DNA from: Bacteroidales bacterium
Lineage (GTDB): Bacteria; Bacteroidota; Bacteroidia; Bacteroidales; UBA932
Length of the DNA: 45,095 bases
Assembly: GCA_017617655.1 (NCBI GenBank)
Contig: JAFZVU010000088.1
Coordinates: 1-45,095, forward strand
Direction: 5' to 3'
In this document: positions 41,168-45,095 of the stretch, piece after piece
How the letters are laid out: each line of letters opens with the position of its first letter
Position numbering within the stretch: the first letter of the stretch is position 1
Program-made: the position numbers and the translations under genes
The notes under the pieces: generated by a model
What the model saw: only the letters and a program-made list of their open reading frames with translations
Databases searched by the model: none
Told to the model about the DNA's origin: nothing

Positions 41168-42580
41168 TATCTCCTTGCGGAGGCGGGCTATCGGGATGTT
41201 GAGCTGCTCGCGGTATTTCGCCACAGTCCTTCGGGCGACCTTGTAGCCCTTTTCCGTGAGGACGGTGACGAGTTCCTCGTCGGTCAGAGGCTTCGACTTG
41301 TTCTCGGCCTCGATGCTCTCCGTCAGGATCTTCTTGATCTCCCTGGTTGAAACCTCCTCGCCGCGGTCGGTCATCAGACCTTCTGAGAAGAAATATTTCA
41401 GAGGATATATACCGAAATGGGTCTGGATGTATTTGCAGTTCACCACGCGGGAGATAGTGGAGATGTCAAGTCCGGTGCGCTCGGCTATGTTCTTGAGGAC
41501 CATAGGCTTGAGCTTGGTCTCGTCGCCGTCGATGAAGAAGTCGTACTGGAACTCGATTATGGCGTTCATAGTGTTCTGGAGCGTGCGCTGCCTCTGCTTT
41601 ATGGCTTCGATGAACCATTTGGCGGAATCGAGCTTCTGCTTGACGAAGGTGACGGCTTCCTTGCCTTCCTTGGTAGACTTGGAGGCTGCATCCATGAGGA
41701 TGTCGGCGTAGCGCTTGTTGACCCTCAGCTCGGGGACGTTGAAGCGGGGCATAGACATCACCGGCTTGCCGTCTTTCAGTTCCAGCACGAAATCAGGCAC
41801 CACCTGCTGGGCCTGGTCGTTGTAGGAATCGTCGATCTGGCCGCCCGGACGCGGGTTGAGATGTACTATTTCGTCGATAGCCTTCTTGAGACGGTCCTCG
41901 TCTATCTTCATCTTCGAGAGGATCTTGGTGTAGTGCTTCTTGGTGAACTCTTCGAAGTGGTTCTCGAGGATTTCCTGAGCGTCCTGCTGGGCCTGGTCGT
42001 GGGGCTTGGCCTTGATCTGGAGCAGCAGGCACTCGCGCAGGTCGCGGGCGCCGACTCCGACGGGGTCGAACTCCTGGATTATGCCGAGCAGGTCCTCCAG
42101 CTCGTTGACGTCAGTCTCAATATTGAGGCGGAACGATATGTCGTCTGCAAGGGATTCGAGGTCGCGGCGCAGATAGCCGTCGTCATCGAGCATTCCGATT
42201 ATGAAGGATGCGATCTGGCGGGCCCTCGGGGTGAGGTGGCAGTAGCCCAGCTGGGCTTCGAGGTTCTGATGGAAACTTTCTTTGACAGAGAAGGTATTGT
42301 ACTGGGGCTTGAGGTCCTTGCCCTGGTTGTTCACATAGGTCTTATAGGAAGGAGTCTGGTCGTCGGCGGGATAGTCGCTGAGGGAGACCTTCTTGGGGAG
42401 CTCGTCCTCCTCGGGATTCTCGTCAGCCACTTCGTCGAGCACAGGATTCTCCTCGAGCTCCTTCTGGATTTTCTGCTCCAGCTCCAGCGTGGGAAGCTCC
42501 AGAAGCTTGATGGTCTGTATCTGCAGAGGCGAAAGCTTCTGGACCTGTTTCTGCTGCAAAGACTGTTTGATCATTTCCAT
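41165..42580 (-). CDS. rpoN: RNA polymerase sigma-54 factor
   Basis: 471 residues. Region I is the Gln/Leu-rich activator-response segment (QSLQQKQVQKLSPLQIQTIKLLELPTLELEQKIQ), region II is acidic, and region III contains core-binding repeats and the -12 recognition part (RTGLDISTISRVVNCKYIQTHFGIYPLKYFF). The RpoN box ARRTVAKYRE lies at residues 449-458 and reads the -24 element. It directs polymerase to promoters that need an AAA+ activator; none is visible in this window. It is the last gene of an operon with a SPOR-domain protein and a lipoprotein. Confidence 0.97.
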   Translation of the reverse strand: MEMIKQSLQQKQVQKLSPLQIQTIKLLELPTLELEQKIQKELEENPVLDEVADENPEEDELPKKVSLSDYPADDQTPSYKTYVNNQGKDLKPQYNTFSVKESFHQNLEAQLGYCHLTPRARQIASFIIGMLDDDGYLRRDLESLADDISFRLNIETDVNELEDLLGIIQEFDPVGVGARDLRECLLLQIKAKPHDQAQQDAQEILENHFEEFTKKHYTKILSKMKIDEDRLKKAIDEIVHLNPRPGGQIDDSYNDQAQQVVPDFVLELKDGKPVMSMPRFNVPELRVNKRYADILMDAASKSTKEGKEAVTFVKQKLDSAKWFIEAIKQRQRTLQNTMNAIIEFQYDFFIDGDETKLKPMVLKNIAERTGLDISTISRVVNCKYIQTHFGIYPLKYFFSEGLMTDRGEEVSTREIKKILTESIEAENKSKPLTDEELVTVLTEKGYKVARRTVAKYREQLNIPIARLRKEI

Positions 42581-42585
42581 ATCTG

Positions 42586-43074
42586 TCAGAAGCTTGGATA
42601 GGTGATTCTTTCCCTTACGATGAAACCGGCCGGGAACTGTCCTTTGATTGCATTCAGGAAGCGGGTGGCATCGGCCTTGGTGCGGAAATTACCCACAGTG
42701 ACCTTGAAATAGGGGTTCTCGTACTCACGGTAGACCGCCATCGACGGATAGAGGGCTGAGAACTGCCCTGCGACCTGCTCTGATACGCCTCTGGCGTTAC
42801 GGCTGTTGTCGAAGAAAATCCTCACGCGGTAGCCGTTTATCTGTTTCGACGCGTTGCGGGTCTTGTGGCTCGACATGGCGCTCACCAGAGTGCTGGGCTG
42901 GTCTATAGTTACCGTGCCCTGCCCGGGGCCGCTCTGGCTGATCACCGTAAAGATGTTCTTGCCGTACAGGGTCGAATCCAGCTCCGGTTCTTTGACATAG
43001 ACAGAATCTGTCTGCGCAGCCGCATAGAGCAACGGCAGGCAGGCCAGGACTGCTATTATGATTATCCTTTTCAT
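42586..43074 (-). CDS. SPOR-domain exported protein
   Basis: 162 residues. A Sec signal peptide (MKRIIIIAVLACLPLLYAAAQ) with cleavage probably after AAAQ is followed by a linker and a C-terminal SPOR domain of about 75 residues: INGYRVRIFFDNSRNARGVSEQVAGQFSALYPSM, then NPYFKVTVGNFRTKADATRFLNAIKGQFPAGFIV. SPOR domains bind glycan strands without stem peptides, often at division sites. It overlaps the lipoprotein gene upstream by four bases, and rpoN follows after five bases. Confidence 0.9.
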   Translation of the reverse strand: MKRIIIIAVLACLPLLYAAAQTDSVYVKEPELDSTLYGKNIFTVISQSGPGQGTVTIDQPSTLVSAMSSHKTRNASKQINGYRVRIFFDNSRNARGVSEQVAGQFSALYPSMAVYREYENPYFKVTVGNFRTKADATRFLNAIKGQFPAGFIVRERITYPSF

Positions 43075-43571
43075 TTGTCCATTTTTATAAAGGATTCCAA
43101 AGGAATGTTTTTCTTACTTATCTTGTGGTACTTGCGGCCCTTAGACACTGAAAGGCTGTAGTTGACCACGTATCCTTCCTCGCTAAGCTTCGTGACGGCA
43201 TCCATTCCCTGCGACAACAGTTTCAGCGGGTTGCTGACATGCACCCGCAGAGGGGCCTCCAGTTGCGTCTGCGACTTGGCCGCTATGTCCACTATTACAC
43301 CTTCATCCATCTTCACCTCGGCCACGCTCTCCCCCTCCGGGCTGACCAGGGACGCCTCAAGGTCTTTCAGCGACATTGCGAAGTAAGGGTTGTCCACCGT
43401 CAGGGAGGAATGCACGATGCCCCGCATATCCATGAGGCTGTATCTCAGCGAGTCTATGGCATTGACCTTGAAATCGCTGAATACGATCTTGCTGTAATCA
43501 GCGCAGCTGCACAGAGACACCACGGCGCACGCTGCAATCAAGGCTTTCTTCCAGAAGGTTCTAATCGTCAT
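43071..43571 (-). CDS. LEA14-like lipoprotein
   Basis: 166 residues. Signal peptide with lipobox (KKALIAACAVVSLCSC, Cys23) indicates a lipoprotein. The mature part (LMDMRGIVHSSLTVDNPYFAMSLKDLEASLVSPEG and later DEGVIVDIAAKSQTQLEAPLRVHVSNP) has the paired beta pattern of LEA type 2 (water-stress, WHy-like) domains, where N-P in the first strand is typical. The first gene of the lipoprotein-SPOR-rpoN operon; promoter divergent from miaB. Exact role unknown. Confidence 0.8.
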   Translation of the reverse strand: MTIRTFWKKALIAACAVVSLCSCADYSKIVFSDFKVNAIDSLRYSLMDMRGIVHSSLTVDNPYFAMSLKDLEASLVSPEGESVAEVKMDEGVIVDIAAKSQTQLEAPLRVHVSNPLKLLSQGMDAVTKLSEEGYVVNYSLSVSKGRKYHKISKKNIPLESFIKMDK

Positions 43572-43590
43572 TTCGCTTACATACTTTATG

Positions 43591-43613
43591 CAAAGATAAA
43601 AAAACTATCTTTG
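43591..43613. promoter_or_regulatory. Two back-to-back -7 boxes forming a perfect inverted repeat
   Basis: CAAAGATA (43591-43598) and TATCTTTG (43606-43613) are exact reverse complements separated by seven bases. Each is a perfect TAnnTTTG on its own strand: the left one for the lipoprotein operon (start 43571), the right one for miaB (start 43639). TTTA at 43585-43588 may be the -33 element of the miaB promoter. Confidence 0.7.
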
Positions 43614-43638
43614 CAGTCACAATTATAGCAGGCTCACA

Positions 43639-45009
43639 ATGCAAAATGAATACCAGCCGGTAAGAGCGATCTTCGACCCCTCCAGGCTTCAGGTCTACAT
43701 AGAAACATACGGCTGTCAGATGAATGTCAACGACAGCGAGGTTGTGCTTTCAATCCTCCAGAAGGCCGGATATGCCCTCTGCGACAATATCGAGAAGGCT
43801 TCGCTGGTGCTCATCAACACCTGCGCCATCCGCGACAATGCCGAGCAGAGGATCCTCGGGCGGCTCGAAGTGTTCCGCCTCGAAAAGAAGAAGAATCCCG
43901 CGCTGGTGGTCGGAGTGCTGGGCTGCATGGCAGAGAGGCTCAAGGAGCAGCTGCTCGCCCACCCGGTGGTGGACCTCGTGGCCGGACCCGACGCTTACCG
44001 CGACCTGCCGAGGCTGATCGCCGCCGTCACCGCGGACAGCAAACAGATCAATACCATCCTCTCGCATGAGGAGACGTACGCCGACATCTCTCCCGTCCGC
44101 ATGGACCCCAATGCCGTCAGCGCATATATTTCCATAATGAGAGGCTGCAACAATGTCTGCTCATACTGCGTTGTGCCCTACACCAGGGGTGCCGAGCGCA
44201 GCCGCGACCCGCAGACCATCCTGCACGAGGCCCGCGAGTTGTTCGCCAACGGCTACAAAGAGATCAGCCTGCTGGGGCAGAATGTGGATTCCTACAACTG
44301 GAAGGGAGGGACCGACGGCGAGGGGGCGATGGACTTCGCTGACCTGCTGGAGGCGGTGGCTCTCATCGACCCGTCGCTGAGGGTGCGTTTCTCCACTTCC
44401 CACCCCAAGGACATGAGCGACAAGGTGCTCTACACCATGGCCGCTCATGACAACATCTGCCGCCACATCCATCTGCCGGTGCAGTCCGGCAGCAATGTGA
44501 TGCTCGAGAAGATGAACCGCAAGCACACCCGCGAGTGGTATCTGGAGCGCATCGCCGCCATCCGCCGCATCATCCCCGACTGCTCTGTCACCACCGATGT
44601 CATAGCCGGTTTCTGCGGCGAGACGGAGGCGGACCATCAGGATACTCTGTCGTTGTTCAGGGAGGTGGGCTTCGACGCCGCCTTCATGTTCCAGTATTCA
44701 GAGAGGCCGGGCACCAGGGCTGCGCGTCACTTCCAGGACGACGTGCCGCCGGAGGTGAAGACGGCTCGCCTCAACGAGATTATCGCGCTGCAGAATTCGC
44801 TGTCGCTGGAGAGCAACCGCCGCGACGTCGGCAAGGTGTTCGAGGTGCTTGTCGAGGGGCCGTCGAAGCGTTCCGAGAAAGATCTCGTGGGCCGCACTTC
44901 TCAGAACAAGTCGTGCGTGTTCAGGGCTTCGGGTTTCAAAGCCGGCGATTACGTTAATGTGAAGGTGCTTGACTGTACGAGCGCTACGCTGCTCTGCGAG
45001 CTGGCATAA
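43639..45009 (+). CDS. miaB: tRNA 2-methylthio-N6-isopentenyladenosine synthase MiaB
   Basis: 456 residues. The N-terminal UPF0004 domain holds three Cys ligands (C26 in YGCQMN, C62 in NTCAIR, C96 in LGCMAER) of one iron-sulphur cluster. The radical-SAM motif is C170-x3-C174-x2-C177 (RGCNNVCSYCVVPYTRG), the tRNA-binding TRAM domain is at the C-terminus (VFEVLVEGPSKRSEKDLVGRTSQNKSCVF), and the NAEQRILGRL segment supports MiaB over MtaB or RimO. It methylthiolates A37 in tRNAs that read codons starting with U. It has its own promoter. Confidence 0.95.
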   Translation: MQNEYQPVRAIFDPSRLQVYIETYGCQMNVNDSEVVLSILQKAGYALCDNIEKASLVLINTCAIRDNAEQRILGRLEVFRLEKKKNPALVVGVLGCMAERLKEQLLAHPVVDLVAGPDAYRDLPRLIAAVTADSKQINTILSHEETYADISPVRMDPNAVSAYISIMRGCNNVCSYCVVPYTRGAERSRDPQTILHEARELFANGYKEISLLGQNVDSYNWKGGTDGEGAMDFADLLEAVALIDPSLRVRFSTSHPKDMSDKVLYTMAAHDNICRHIHLPVQSGSNVMLEKMNRKHTREWYLERIAAIRRIIPDCSVTTDVIAGFCGETEADHQDTLSLFREVGFDAAFMFQYSERPGTRAARHFQDDVPPEVKTARLNEIIALQNSLSLESNRRDVGKVFEVLVEGPSKRSEKDLVGRTSQNKSCVFRASGFKAGDYVNVKVLDCTSATLLCELA

Positions 45010-45095
45010 GGGCGGGCCGGGCGCTGTTTCGGGCGGCCGGGCGACTGCTGCAGGCAGGGCCGGCGGGTGATTCGGGCCGGGCTGGCGGGTGATTC
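45010..45095. repeat. GC-rich tandem repeat at the window end
   Basis: After miaB the sequence becomes very GC-rich and repetitive. GGCGGGTGATTC occurs at 45062-45073 and again at 45084-45095, a 22-base period, and GGGC(C)GG blocks occur throughout. The array runs off the window, so its length is unknown. No gene is seen. Confidence 0.6.

Noticed and set aside
41417-42601. 394-codon plus-strand open frame opposite rpoN
   Set aside because: The minus strand encodes a full sigma-54 factor with RpoN box; the plus-strand frame is a codon-bias shadow.

Overview
The window is the right-hand part of a tailed-phage genome, probably a prophage (about 1-26,960), joined to bacterial chromosome (about 27,140-45,095). 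The host looks like a member of the Bacteroidales: several host genes carry the Bacteroidetes -7 promoter box TAnnTTTG, Shine-Dalgarno sites are mostly absent, and the chromosomal genes (a sigma-54 / SPOR / LEA-like lipoprotein row, a YfhO-like protein, a LytTR regulator with membrane helices, Wzx-type flippases) suit that order. I cannot name a genus. No integrase, repressor or replication gene is visible, so the left end of the phage lies outside the window. 

Phage layout, all on the + strand and tightly packed: an accessory cassette with two glycosyltransferase-like proteins and a phosphoribosyltransferase-HAD fusion (359-3036); VRR-NUC and HNH nucleases (3036-3854); a packaging and head module of the HK97 type (small and large terminase, portal, protease, major capsid; 3844-9413); head-tail connectors and tail terminator (9420-11182); tail tube, tail chaperone with a -1 frameshift site, and a short tape measure (11179-13989); tail-tip and fibre proteins (13989-23014), one with a self-cleaving S74 chaperone domain and one with 19 heptad repeats; then a complete diversity-generating retroelement (DGR); then lysis genes (two small membrane proteins, M15 endolysin, candidate one-piece spanin; 25184-26744). 

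The DGR is the main discovery. The fibre-tip gene at 21695-23014 ends in a variable repeat (VR, 22876-22999) that matches a template repeat (TR, 23556-23679) in 111 of 124 bases. All 13 mismatches fall on adenines of the TR, and every one changes the amino acid. Between and beside them lie a hairpin just after the target gene, an Avd-like helper gene, and a DGR-type reverse transcriptase starting about 20 bases after the TR. This order (target, hairpin, avd, TR, RT) is that of the Bordetella phage BPP-1 system. The phage can therefore rewrite the tip of its receptor-binding protein. 

A second, more speculative observation is that the capsid and tail-tube genes both end in a Gly/Ser tail followed by the same 12 bases around a UAG stop, each in frame with the next gene. 

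Host region: a periplasmic peptidyl-prolyl isomerase lipoprotein (-); flippase, dUTPase, MurF, a family 2 glycosyltransferase and a small metallopeptidase (+); a WzxC-like flippase (-); two more glycosyltransferases (+); a YfhO-like membrane protein and LytTR regulator (-); a long-chain acyl-CoA synthetase (+); a sigma-54, SPOR and lipoprotein operon (-); and miaB (+). Most of this region serves envelope and surface-glycan synthesis.
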